DNA of 50,654 bases from JAHEJB01 sp041748175. GTDB taxonomy: Bacteria > Bacteroidota > Rhodothermia > Rhodothermales > Rubricoccaceae. The stretch is from contig JBGTDU010000028.1 in the NCBI GenBank assembly GCA_041748175.1, positions 1-50,654 of the forward strand, in the 5' to 3' direction. The notes below the pieces were generated by a model. It was given only the letters and a program-made list of their open reading frames with translations, made no database searches and was not told the origin of the DNA. Below, in pieces: positions 43,459 through 50,654 of the stretch (its first letter is position 1; every line of letters begins with the position of its first letter). The position numbers and the translations under genes were made by a program.

Positions 43459-45960
43459 CTATCGCCAGCGTACACGCTCAATTCGTTCGCCGTCGGAGCG
43501 CAACCAGATCGCCCCCTCGTGGGCAGTTTGAAGCACCTCGGCTCCGGTGGCCTCCCAACGAGCCAGCGGTTCTTCATTGGGTAGATCGTAGCGGTTCCTT
43601 CGCGCGACCGAGACAACAGCATACGTGGTGGATGTATCCGAGGACGCGTCGACGAAGGCCGCGGTCGAGGACGTACGAGAGCCGTGGTGGCCGACTTTCA
43701 CGACCGTGCTGGCGAGCAAATCGCCGTATCGGCCAACCATCTCGGACTCCCCGAATGCCTCAACATCGCCCGTGAGAAGGAAAGACGTGATACCGTACTC
43801 CAGACGCATTACCACGGAGCCATCGTTGCCATCCTCCCAGGGTTCGGGCGAGTCAGCGGGGTGAAGGACGCGGATACGCACGTTTGCGTCGAGCCCGAGT
43901 GTATCGCCGGCCTGGACGATTTGCACGGGCACGCCCAGCGAATCTGCTACGTGTAGGGCGGCAAGCCAGAACTCATTCTCTCTCTGATGCCCGTTGTAAA
44001 CGAACTGGCCAACGTCTATCTCCTCCATCACCGAAAACACGCCGCCGAAGTGATCGGCATCGGGGTGCGTGAGAACAACGGCTTCCAACCGCCGAATTCC
44101 ATAGCGTCGAAGATGGGGCAGAACTGTTCGCATCCCCTGGTCGGTGTACGGGTCACGAATTCCTGTATCTACCAAAACATGACGACCATTGGGAAGGGCG
44201 ATCAGTGTAGCGTCTCCCTGGCCGACGTCCAGAAATACAACATCCAGGCGTGGGGTCGCATCGCCTCGAGCGACGCCGATCCAGAGGCTGGCAACCAGAC
44301 AGGCCAACGCGATGGAGACGAGCCCCCATCGTGTTCGCGGGTGCTTCCACATGGCGAGGGCGATGAGGCCGAGAACCATGCCAACAACCAGCCATACTTC
44401 GCGAACGAACCCATCAACAATAGCCCATCCAAGATGTTGGGACCCGGTTTCGCTCGTCATCAACAAGACCGAGGAACCCAACTCCGCTATTGCAGCGAAA
44501 GCATCGGCGACGAGCGGGAGTCGCGAAGAGATGACCGTGAAAAGGCCACCGAACAGGGCAATGGCCGTCGCTGGGATGGCGGGCAGGTTGAGGAGCAGCC
44601 CGGCGAATGGAAGTCTTCCGAAATGGTAGAGGAGCACTGGCGCGGTTCCAAGTGTGGCAGCGGTAGAAACCACGATCATGTTCGCGACCCATCGAATTGC
44701 AGGCCGGCGTTGCCATGCCTCGGGGATGATGCCATTCATTAGCGGCGCCAGCGTGACGAGCGCGCCGACAGCTGCGAAGGACAACTGGAATCCAACATCG
44801 AACAGCGCAACAGGGCGAATGAGCAAGATGATGACGGCCGCCACGCCAAGCGTGTTGAGGGCGTCGGTTTGCCGCTGAAGCAATGTGGCACCAATCCAGA
44901 CTGCCGTCATGATGAAGGCGCGTTGGACAGAGACCGTCCCGCCCGTCACCAGCAGGTAGAGAAGGAGCACGGCAAGCGTGATTGCGGCACGAGAAAATTC
45001 GACCTGCCGCCACGAGAGATGGAGCCGCCCCAGAACGGGCTTGAGCAGCCGGTACAGGAGCAATCCGACGAGCAAAACATGCAACCCGGAGACGGCGAGC
45101 AAGTGCATTAAGCCCGTTTCGGTGAATGTCGTCAGCGTTTCGGAATCGATACCACGGCGGTCGGCGAGGATGAGCGCGAAGAGCACGGACTGATTCTCCT
45201 CGCCGCGCACGAACCGTCCGATGGTTGTTCTGACGTGCTTTCGAGACTCCGTAACGAGGTCGTCGATCGGGCTGGCATCGGAACCCAGGAAGGCGATGCC
45301 TTCGTCGTTGTAGATGTTCATTGTACCCCGAATACCCAGCCGGAAGAGGTAAGCGCCGTAGTCAAAATCTGCCGGGTTTCGTTTTCTGGATACCGGCCTG
45401 AGATCGCCCGTGATTTCAACGCGATCACCCGTTCGCAAGGTTGGAAACACGGCGGACTCGCCGTAGCGAGGCTTCCCCAAAAGAACCTGAACACTCCCAC
45501 GTACCCGTCGGCTGTCGTGCGTCCGCGCCGCAGAATCAACGGCGAGCACGAAGCGCGTGCCGTAGGTGAGGTTCTCCGGCGGTTGATCGACTTGCCCCCA
45601 GAGTGTGACGGTTGCTTCTCCCGTGCTGTCTTCGTTGGTTTCCGCTGCATCCGCGAGGTGGCGCACATCGTCGATCGGGATATGCTGCCACACCGTCATT
45701 CTGCTTCCACCCACCGCAATCATTGCTGATGAAGCAGCGAGAGCCAGCGCCAGACGTTTCAACGAAACGATCCGGGTGCGGGAGATTCGCTCGGCTACGA
45801 GCGCAGCGCAAACAGCGGCTATCAAAACACCAACCCAGAAGCCGAAAGGCAAGGCACTAAAACGCTGGGCCAGAACAATCCCCACACCCAGCGCCACCGC
45901 AAGAATCATTGCGGGACGGGAGAAGGGCCGAAGCGGCGGTGACGGTGGGCTGACGGGCAT
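43459..45960 (-). CDS. comEC: DNA uptake channel ComEC/Rec2
   Basis: I start at ATG 45960 (MPVSPPSPPLRPF); a longer frame to 46086 adds no recognisable sequence. The 833 residues comprise N-terminal membrane segments and an OB-like DUF4131 part, the multi-span Competence domain (with LLAVSGLHVLLVGLLLYRLL), and a C-terminal metallo-beta-lactamase domain. That domain shows LDVVFLDVGQGDATLI, metal-binding THPDADHFGG and VGHHGSRTSS. ComEC carries single-stranded DNA across the inner membrane in natural transformation, with the lactamase-like domain as a possible nuclease. Its presence suggests competence, although no pilus genes are in view. Confidence 0.95.
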   Translation of the reverse strand: MPVSPPSPPLRPFSRPAMILAVALGVGIVLAQRFSALPFGFWVGVLIAAVCAALVAERISRTRIVSLKRLALALAASSAMIAVGGSRMTVWQHIPIDDVRHLADAAETNEDSTGEATVTLWGQVDQPPENLTYGTRFVLAVDSAARTHDSRRVRGSVQVLLGKPRYGESAVFPTLRTGDRVEITGDLRPVSRKRNPADFDYGAYLFRLGIRGTMNIYNDEGIAFLGSDASPIDDLVTESRKHVRTTIGRFVRGEENQSVLFALILADRRGIDSETLTTFTETGLMHLLAVSGLHVLLVGLLLYRLLKPVLGRLHLSWRQVEFSRAAITLAVLLLYLLVTGGTVSVQRAFIMTAVWIGATLLQRQTDALNTLGVAAVIILLIRPVALFDVGFQLSFAAVGALVTLAPLMNGIIPEAWQRRPAIRWVANMIVVSTAATLGTAPVLLYHFGRLPFAGLLLNLPAIPATAIALFGGLFTVISSRLPLVADAFAAIAELGSSVLLMTSETGSQHLGWAIVDGFVREVWLVVGMVLGLIALAMWKHPRTRWGLVSIALACLVASLWIGVARGDATPRLDVVFLDVGQGDATLIALPNGRHVLVDTGIRDPYTDQGMRTVLPHLRRYGIRRLEAVVLTHPDADHFGGVFSVMEEIDVGQFVYNGHQRENEFWLAALHVADSLGVPVQIVQAGDTLGLDANVRIRVLHPADSPEPWEDGNDGSVVMRLEYGITSFLLTGDVEAFGESEMVGRYGDLLASTVVKVGHHGSRTSSTAAFVDASSDTSTTYAVVSVARRNRYDLPNEEPLARWEATGAEVLQTAHEGAIWLRSDGERIERVRWR

Positions 45961-46124
45961 AGTCGAATCTGCGAAGCGACCATCTAGACACTTTGCCAGC
46001 CGATTTCTAACCTTTGGCTTTCCACTTTGTGAAGCAACCGAGCAAGCGGTCTTGAACTGGAACCGTATCTTTGAACATCCTTCCATTCAGTGCGCGACCA
46101 CATCCGGCAGCCGTTCTTTCTGTG

Positions 46125-46601
46125 ATGAGCAAACGACACCAGGTTCGCGAACGCGTGCTGCAGGCATTGTATGCGCAGGAGATCAGTCGCGACAGTGCCG
46201 AACACGTGATGGCAACGCTGATCCGCCCCGCCTACAAGGACGAGCCCTCCTACCTACATTTTGCCGAGCAGCTCTTCCTTCGGTCACTTGATGCCGCCGA
46301 GATATCAGAGGAATTGATTTCCCGGCACATCCAGAACTGGGAGATTGGCCGACTGGCGCTAACCGATCGACTGGTCTTGCGAATGGCCGTCGCGGAGTTG
46401 ATGTACTTCGAGGACATTCCTCCCAAGGTGACACTGAACGAAGCGCTCGAAGTGGCCAAGATTTTTTCGACGGAGAAAAGCGGCGCGTTTGTAAACGGAG
46501 TGCTGGACGCCGTCCTGTCCGAGATGCGAGAGCGAGATATGCTGAATAAATCGGGCAGAGGCCTTGTGGAAGTTTCCATCGACTCCCCCGCTACCTACTG
46601 A
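46125..46601 (+). CDS. nusB: Transcription antitermination protein NusB
   Basis: I start at ATG 46125 (MSKRHQVRERVLQALYAQE), which matches the usual NusB opening, rather than the farther upstream ATG at 46071. The 158 residues contain TDRLVLRMAVAELMYFEDIP and KVTLNEALEVAKIFSTEKSGAFVNGVLD, the conserved C-terminal block. NusB with NusE (S10) binds boxA of rRNA leaders. It is divergent from comEC. Confidence 0.96.
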   Translation: MSKRHQVRERVLQALYAQEISRDSAEHVMATLIRPAYKDEPSYLHFAEQLFLRSLDAAEISEELISRHIQNWEIGRLALTDRLVLRMAVAELMYFEDIPPKVTLNEALEVAKIFSTEKSGAFVNGVLDAVLSEMRERDMLNKSGRGLVEVSIDSPATY

Positions 46602-46622
46602 TCGCGCGCGCGCGGACGACAC

Positions 46623-47306
46623 ATGGCCCTCTTCGCCATCGGCGACATTCACGGCTGCCCAGCCACCTTCGATGCTCTGCTTGCCAAGCTCGCAGTAACG
46701 GCTGGCGATCACCTCATTTTTATTGGCGATTATGTCGACCGTGGCCCGGACTCCAAGGCCGTCGTCGATCGGCTGCTCGAACTGGAATCGGCTTCCAAGG
46801 CAGGCACGGGGCCACATTGCACCTTCCTGCGCGGAAACCACGACCAGATGATGCTGGACTATGTGGATTTCATCGGAGACCGCGAGGTGTATGAGTTGTG
46901 GACGATCAACGGCGGTTTGACAACCCTCAACAGCTACGTTGTGGAAGGGCATCTCGTTCTGCCGGAGGGGCACATCGCATTTCTAAGAAGGACCGAGCTC
47001 GCTTTCGAGACTGACGAATTCGTGTTCGTCCACGCAGGCCTCGACCCGCGCATGTCCATCGCAAGAAACCTCAATCCGTTGGATCCAAAAGTCGCGCTGT
47101 GGACACGGGCCCATTTGAAGGCAAAGTTGAAAAAGTGGGAGAAAACGGTTGTCTGCGGCCACACCCCCCAACGGCAGCCACTCAACGAACCCAAGCTCAT
47201 CAACATCGATACGGGGGCCGTGTTCAGCCATATCGAGGGCCTCGGACTTCTAACCGCCGTAAGGCTGCCCGAGCGGGAGTTTATCCAGGTTGAGTTTGCG
47301 GACTAG
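46623..47306 (+). CDS. PPP-family metallophosphatase (Ser/Thr phosphatase-like)
   Basis: The 227-residue protein has the metal-site series GDIHG, GDYVDRG, RGNHD, then FVHAG and CGHTP. That is the PPP-family order of bacterial PrpA-like or diadenosine-tetraphosphatase-like enzymes. It lacks ApaH-specific length. It starts 21 bp after nusB and is probably co-transcribed. It could oppose Ser/Thr kinases such as the one at 6617; that is only a possibility. Confidence 0.93.
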   Translation: MALFAIGDIHGCPATFDALLAKLAVTAGDHLIFIGDYVDRGPDSKAVVDRLLELESASKAGTGPHCTFLRGNHDQMMLDYVDFIGDREVYELWTINGGLTTLNSYVVEGHLVLPEGHIAFLRRTELAFETDEFVFVHAGLDPRMSIARNLNPLDPKVALWTRAHLKAKLKKWEKTVVCGHTPQRQPLNEPKLINIDTGAVFSHIEGLGLLTAVRLPEREFIQVEFAD

Positions 47307-47387
47307 CGTTTTCCGTTGCAGGGCGTCGGATTAGAGGGCGGCCGGTTGAGACGGGTGCTTTAACGGAGGCAACCTTCAGCCCTTGCC

Positions 47388-47903
47388 TCATAGCCCCAAG
47401 GAAACACCAATGCGCAGATCTGGCGCGTGGGCGCCTACTTCAGCAAAAAGCACGCGGCCAGAGCTCGTCGCATAACTTCCACGGACGAACGGATCGAACA
47501 TCACACGGAAAGCGCGCGCTTCCTCGTCGGCCGAGTCCCCGGCCAGCCCATAGTAGAAACTTGGGCCGAGGCGCATTCCCACATCCAGACGTACTGGCTC
47601 TAATGTGCGGTTCTGTATGATTTCGAGGATGCGGGTGAGTTGCACCGCCCCACCCACGCCGACAGCGACAAGCAAACGATTGCTTCCGGCGACCGTGAAG
47701 TCTCCGTAGGCAGCCAGTTCGCGGGAGAAAACAAACAACGTCGGCGACGATTGGACGACCATCACGCCAACCCCTGGAAGCCCAGCCACGGCGAGGTTCA
47801 GTCTTGCTTCCTGCGCGCCCGCGTCCGAGACACAGAGGGCTAGAAGAAGTGGCGCTAAGGCATGTATCGCGAACCGAGCCGCATTTCTTGTAAGATTCCG
47901 CAC
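47388..47903 (-). CDS. Small exported protein, probably an outer-membrane beta barrel
   Basis: The 171-residue protein has a signal peptide (ending about SDAGAQEA) followed by alternating hydrophobic strands (LNLAVAGLPGVGVMVVQ, FTVAGSNRLLVAVGVGG, VRLDVGMRLGPSFYYG). It ends in a typical C-terminal strand, LRIGVSLGL. No family is recognised. It is convergent with the phosphatase gene and divergent from ychF. Confidence 0.7.
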   Translation of the reverse strand: MRNLTRNAARFAIHALAPLLLALCVSDAGAQEARLNLAVAGLPGVGVMVVQSSPTLFVFSRELAAYGDFTVAGSNRLLVAVGVGGAVQLTRILEIIQNRTLEPVRLDVGMRLGPSFYYGLAGDSADEEARAFRVMFDPFVRGSYATSSGRVLFAEVGAHAPDLRIGVSLGL

Positions 47904-48041
47904 GGGCGTTTTCGGTGCAAGCTAGACTGGCGGATGATAAGCGAAGGTGACCGTGTCGGGGCGTATGCACCACAGATTGCAGACAGCAATCACCGTCAGC
48001 CTTTCGTCTGTCCTCTATTTTTCGTCTTTCGTTTTAGCGCA

Positions 48042-49136
48042 ATGGCTCTCCGCGTCGGCATCGTCGGCCTTCCGAACGTTGGGAAATCTACCCTCTTCAA
48101 CGCGCTCAGTGAGGCAGGCGCCGAAGCTGCGAATTACCCCTTCTGTACCATCGAGCCGAACGTGGGCGTGGTCGGGGTGCCAGATGCGCGGCTGTACAGG
48201 TTGACCGACCTTGCGGGATCGAAGCAGACGATTCCTGCAACCATCGAGTTCGTCGACATCGCAGGCCTTGTAGCAGGCGCATCAAAGGGGGAAGGCCTCG
48301 GTAACAAGTTCCTCGCCCACATCCGCGAGGTCGACGCGATTGTGCACGTTGTACGGTGCTTTGATGACGAAAACGTCGTTCACGTGGAAGGCGCTATTGA
48401 TCCGATCCGCGACATCGAAACCATCGATACCGAATTGCTGCTGAAGGATCTGGAAGCCGTCGCAAAGCGGAAGGATCGCGTCCAGAAGCAACTCCGGATT
48501 GGGGACAAGGACGCGAAAACAGAAGCCGTACTTCTGGAACGGTTGGACGCGCACATTGGAGATGGGAAGTCAGCGCGCTCACTTGAGGTTTCGGATCTGG
48601 AAGCGGTCCTTCTCCGCGATATGTTTCTGCTGACATCCAAGAAAGTGCTCTACGCTGCAAATGTGGGTGAAGTAGATCTGCCCGACGGCAACGCATACGT
48701 CGCTGAGGTTCGTGCGCGCGCCGCGGAAGAAGGCGCAGGTGTGGTTGTGATTTCCGCCGAATTTGAAGCGCAGCTTGCCGATCTCCCGGAGGAAGACCGC
48801 GCCGAGTTTCTTGAATCCGCGGGTGAAGAGGAGAGTGGCCTGGCTCGTCTCGTTGGGGAAGCCTACTCTCTGCTCGGGCTCATCACGTATTTCACCGCCG
48901 GGCCAAAGGAATCGCGGGCCTGGACAATCACGCGCGGCACAAAGGCACCCCAAGCCGCAGGCGTCATCCACACGGACTTTGAGAAGGGCTTCATCCGCGC
49001 CGAGACGATCAAATTCGCCGACTACGAGCGGCTTGGAACGGAGTCCGCAGCCCGTGATGCCGGGGCGATGCGCTCGGAAGGGAGAGAGTACACCGTGGCG
49101 GATGGGGATGTGATGTTGTTCAGGTTCAACGTGTAA
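48042..49136 (+). CDS. ychF: Redox-regulated ATPase/GTPase YchF (OLA1 family)
   Basis: I start at ATG 48042 (MALRVGIVGLPNVGKSTLFN), giving 364 residues, the family's standard length. It has P-loop GLPNVGKST, FVDIAGLVAGASKGEGLGNKFL, the coiled-coil insert, and the C-terminal TGS-like domain (WTITRGTKAPQAAGVIHTDF to DGDVMLFRFNV). YchF binds the ribosome and hydrolyses ATP. Confidence 0.97.
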   Translation: MALRVGIVGLPNVGKSTLFNALSEAGAEAANYPFCTIEPNVGVVGVPDARLYRLTDLAGSKQTIPATIEFVDIAGLVAGASKGEGLGNKFLAHIREVDAIVHVVRCFDDENVVHVEGAIDPIRDIETIDTELLLKDLEAVAKRKDRVQKQLRIGDKDAKTEAVLLERLDAHIGDGKSARSLEVSDLEAVLLRDMFLLTSKKVLYAANVGEVDLPDGNAYVAEVRARAAEEGAGVVVISAEFEAQLADLPEEDRAEFLESAGEEESGLARLVGEAYSLLGLITYFTAGPKESRAWTITRGTKAPQAAGVIHTDFEKGFIRAETIKFADYERLGTESAARDAGAMRSEGREYTVADGDVMLFRFNV

Positions 49137-49289
49137 AGCGGAATCTGTCGGCCTTTTGAGTTTCGTGGAACGGTGAATCTTGCCACCGTGGCAGCCTTGT
49201 TCTTGTCGCTGGTCTCATTCAGGGATGATGCCGTACCATTGTGGGCGCGCGTTCGCCGACGTAATCCGCAGACCATGACCGACTGCCCT

Positions 49290-49343
49290 TCCTGATAACA
49301 CGCATAATCATCCTGATAATACCGGATTGAGCGGTATAATCAG
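49290..49343 (+). promoter_or_regulatory. Promoter/operator region upstream of the CxxC membrane protein and TonB receptor
   Basis: TATAAT (49335-49340) is a good -10 box. It lies inside an inverted repeat: CTGATAATACCG (49313-49324) and CGGTATAATCAG (49332-49343), 11 of 12 matching, with a 7-bp spacer. In addition TCCTGATAA occurs twice in direct orientation, at 49290 and 49311, exactly 21 bp (two helical turns) apart. The second copy covers the expected -35 position. This looks like the target of a dimeric regulator, perhaps metal-responsive given the genes downstream. The rest of 49137-49483 contains one GC-rich hairpin (about 49397-49420) and no gene. Confidence 0.5.
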
Positions 49344-49483
49344 TGGTTATTTGGCGCTACCACGGCGGCAACTTGGAGGGGAGCAAGCAGCAACCGCCGT
49401 CCTGCCTCACAGGCGGCGAAACCCTACGACCTCGCCTGCGTTCTGAACCGCCCCGGAACAGATCCAAAGGAGTACCCTTCCGC

Positions 49484-49846
49484 GTGAACTTCGCCCGCCG
49501 TACTGCTGCGCTCGTCCTCCTCGCCACGTTCGTGGCGGGTGGGTTCGTAGCGCCTGTGCTGCACGAGGGGCGGCACGCGCTGGAGCAGCAACGAGAGGCG
49601 GAGGCTTCATTGCTCGCCCACGTAGGTCATATTCACGGTGACCGAGCTAGGGTCGAAGGAGCGCTGGATGCCGGACCTGAGCACGACCTGTGCTTGCTCT
49701 GCCATCTCCGGTGGTCTATGGTCGTGAGCGACGGCTCTGCTCCGGCCTCTAGCGCCGACGGCACGCATGTTCCCATTGCAGCGCAGGGCGTTCTGACTGT
49801 TGCCCTCGCGCTGCTCTCCATTCGTGGTCCTCCTGCCGCTGCCTGA
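49484..49846 (+). CDS. Small membrane/exported protein with CxxCH motif (DUF2946-like)
   Basis: The start is GTG 49484, with AAAGGAG about eleven bases ahead; an upstream ATG at 49343 lacks a ribosome site. The 120 residues comprise an N-terminal transmembrane or signal segment (ARRTAALVLLATFVAGGFVA), a His-rich stretch (HEGRHALEQQ, LAHVGHIHGD), the motif HDLCLLCH, and a C-terminal hydrophobic segment. His and CxxCH are likely metal ligands. Such small proteins often precede TonB receptors for metals; here the receptor begins 165 bp downstream. Function is inferred from context only. Confidence 0.7.
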   Translation: MNFARRTAALVLLATFVAGGFVAPVLHEGRHALEQQREAEASLLAHVGHIHGDRARVEGALDAGPEHDLCLLCHLRWSMVVSDGSAPASSADGTHVPIAAQGVLTVALALLSIRGPPAAA

Positions 49847-49861
49847 ATACGCATTCAGGCT
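49842..49861 (+). other. Intercistronic hairpin
   Basis: GCCTGAAT (49842-49849) pairs perfectly with ATTCAGGC (49854-49861) around ACGC, and includes the stop codon of the upstream gene. With no T tract it is more likely an mRNA-processing or stability hairpin than a terminator. Confidence 0.4.
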
Positions 49862-50011
49862 CAGCGAGGCATTGGTGTCTCGCCCTGAGCAGGACTGGCA
49901 CTTCCTCTCGTTTCCGGGGCCGACCTGTATCCGGTCGGCGTAGAGCGCGGGGGCCTGCATCCGTCGGCGAACATTGGCGTCCGGGCGCAGTGAGGACACG
50001 AGAAAACACGG

Positions 50012-50654
50012 ATGGAAGGAAAAAATTGGATTGTACGACGGGCATTCGTTCTGGGAATCATCGGCCTGTTCGGGCTCGTCCCGGCGGCGCAGGCGCAGGC
50101 GCTGACCGGCCTTGTCAACGGTGACGACGGTGCCCCGCTTCCCGGGGTCAATGTCGCCGTCTCGGCGCTTGATCGCGGGACGATCACCGACGTCGAGGGG
50201 CGCTACCGCCTGGCCGAACTCCCGGCCGACACGCTCACTGTCGCGTTCAGCTTCATCGGCTACGACCGTGTGACGCGGACGGTCGATCTGCGCCTCGGTA
50301 ATCAGGCGCTCGACGTCACGCTCCGAGAGGCGGTGGAGACGCTCGGGGAGGTGACGGTGCGGGAAGACCGGGCGCGCGAGGCCCTCACACGGTCGGCGCA
50401 GTCCGTCGCCGTGATTGACGCGGCCGAGCTCGCGGAGCTGCGCGGCCAGACGCTCGGCGAGACGCTCGAAGGGCTCTCCGGCGTCACCACGCTCTCGACC
50501 GGCCCGAGCATCCAGAAGCCCGTGATTCGTGGCCTCCACTCCGACCGCGTGATCGTGGTCAACGACGGCGTCCCGCAAGAGGGGCAGCAGTGGGGGGCCG
50601 AGCACGCGCCCGAGATCGACCCGTTTTCCGGCGCGCGGATCGAGGTCGTGCGCG
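50012..50654 (+). CDS. TonB-dependent receptor, N-terminal part (truncated by window end)
   Basis: From ATG 50012 the frame stays open to the window edge (214 codons). A signal peptide (about 1-28, ending PAAQAQA) is followed by a carboxypeptidase-D-like regulatory domain (GLVNGDDGAPLPGVNVAVSA, about 30-115). The plug begins with EVTVREDRARE and AQSVAVIDAAELAELRGQTL. It continues through KPVIRGLHSDRVIVVNDGVP and QEGQQWGAEHAPEIDP, wording close to ZnuD-like metal receptors. The barrel lies beyond the window. Together with the CxxCH protein it suggests a metal-uptake locus. Confidence 0.9.
   Translation, partial: MEGKNWIVRRAFVLGIIGLFGLVPAAQAQALTGLVNGDDGAPLPGVNVAVSALDRGTITDVEGRYRLAELPADTLTVAFSFIGYDRVTRTVDLRLGNQALDVTLREAVETLGEVTVREDRAREALTRSAQSVAVIDAAELAELRGQTLGETLEGLSGVTTLSTGPSIQKPVIRGLHSDRVIVVNDGVPQEGQQWGAEHAPEIDPFSGARIEVVR

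Noticed and set aside
46602..46622. CG-alternating run considered as a Z-DNA signal
   Set aside because: It is very short and in a gap between two genes; no further support.
49376..49480. Leader before the CxxCH protein considered as a cobalamin or TPP riboswitch
   Set aside because: There is a GC-rich hairpin, but the conserved riboswitch boxes are not present.

Overview
The window looks like a chromosomal segment of a GC-rich, Gram-negative bacterium, most likely of the Rhodothermota/Bacteroidota group. The clues are a beta-propeller (Reg_prop/Y_Y_Y) sensor kinase, TonB-type outer-membrane proteins including one with a carboxypeptidase-like N-terminal domain, DUF4159 and DUF4359 proteins, and many starts without a clear Shine-Dalgarno. 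The taxonomic call is inference. No rRNA, tRNA or CRISPR array was seen.

Layout. 1-10.3 kb: a 185-bp inverted-repeat element, a secreted SKICH-like protein, a propeller histidine kinase with its LuxR-type regulator, an unknown acidic protein divergent from a Ser/Thr kinase with TPR repeats, a tiny protein with a strong terminator, a pair of identical palindromes around a mini-ORF, and a small lipoprotein. 10.6-16.5 kb: two adjacent co-directional genes for a caspase-like/alpha-beta-hydrolase fusion and a membrane-anchored CHAT protease, a plausible conflict or cell-death module. 16.6-17.3 kb: a GAF-type signalling gene remnant and two MITE-like elements.

17.4-25.9 kb is the most striking part. 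It is a compact cassette of an MBOAT-SGNH fusion, a carrier protein, an adenylation enzyme, an acyl-CoA-dehydrogenase-like oxidase and two flavin-dependent halogenases. Carrier, adenylation enzyme, oxidase and second halogenase match the set that makes halogenated pyrrole-2-carboxyl thioester from L-proline (PltL/PltF/PltE/PltA; Bmp proteins). The extracted adenylation code is one residue away from the prolyl code I recall for PltF-type enzymes. Adding the MBOAT-SGNH protein makes the module resemble a dlt operon (DltA/B/C/D), so the (halo)pyrrolyl group may be exported onto a surface or secreted acceptor instead of entering a polyketide or peptide. That last step is inference.

26-42 kb holds core genes, nearly all on the minus strand: SMC, an FMN reductase, GlyA, an orotate-phosphoribosyltransferase-like protein, TatC, an S41 protease and a deoxynucleoside kinase. 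Interrupting them are a type II restriction-modification pair, a truncated DUF294 gene, a frameshifted ankyrin-repeat gene and another MITE. About 42.07-42.46 kb is a gene-free stretch with a cluster of DnaA-box-like sequences beside an AT-rich tract. Coding strand switches here from mostly minus to mostly plus, so it is a candidate replication origin.

42.6 kb to the end: a UspA-type stress protein, ComEC, NusB, a PPP phosphatase, a small exported protein, the YchF GTPase, and a promoter/operator region leading into a small CxxC membrane protein and a TonB-dependent receptor cut by the window edge.
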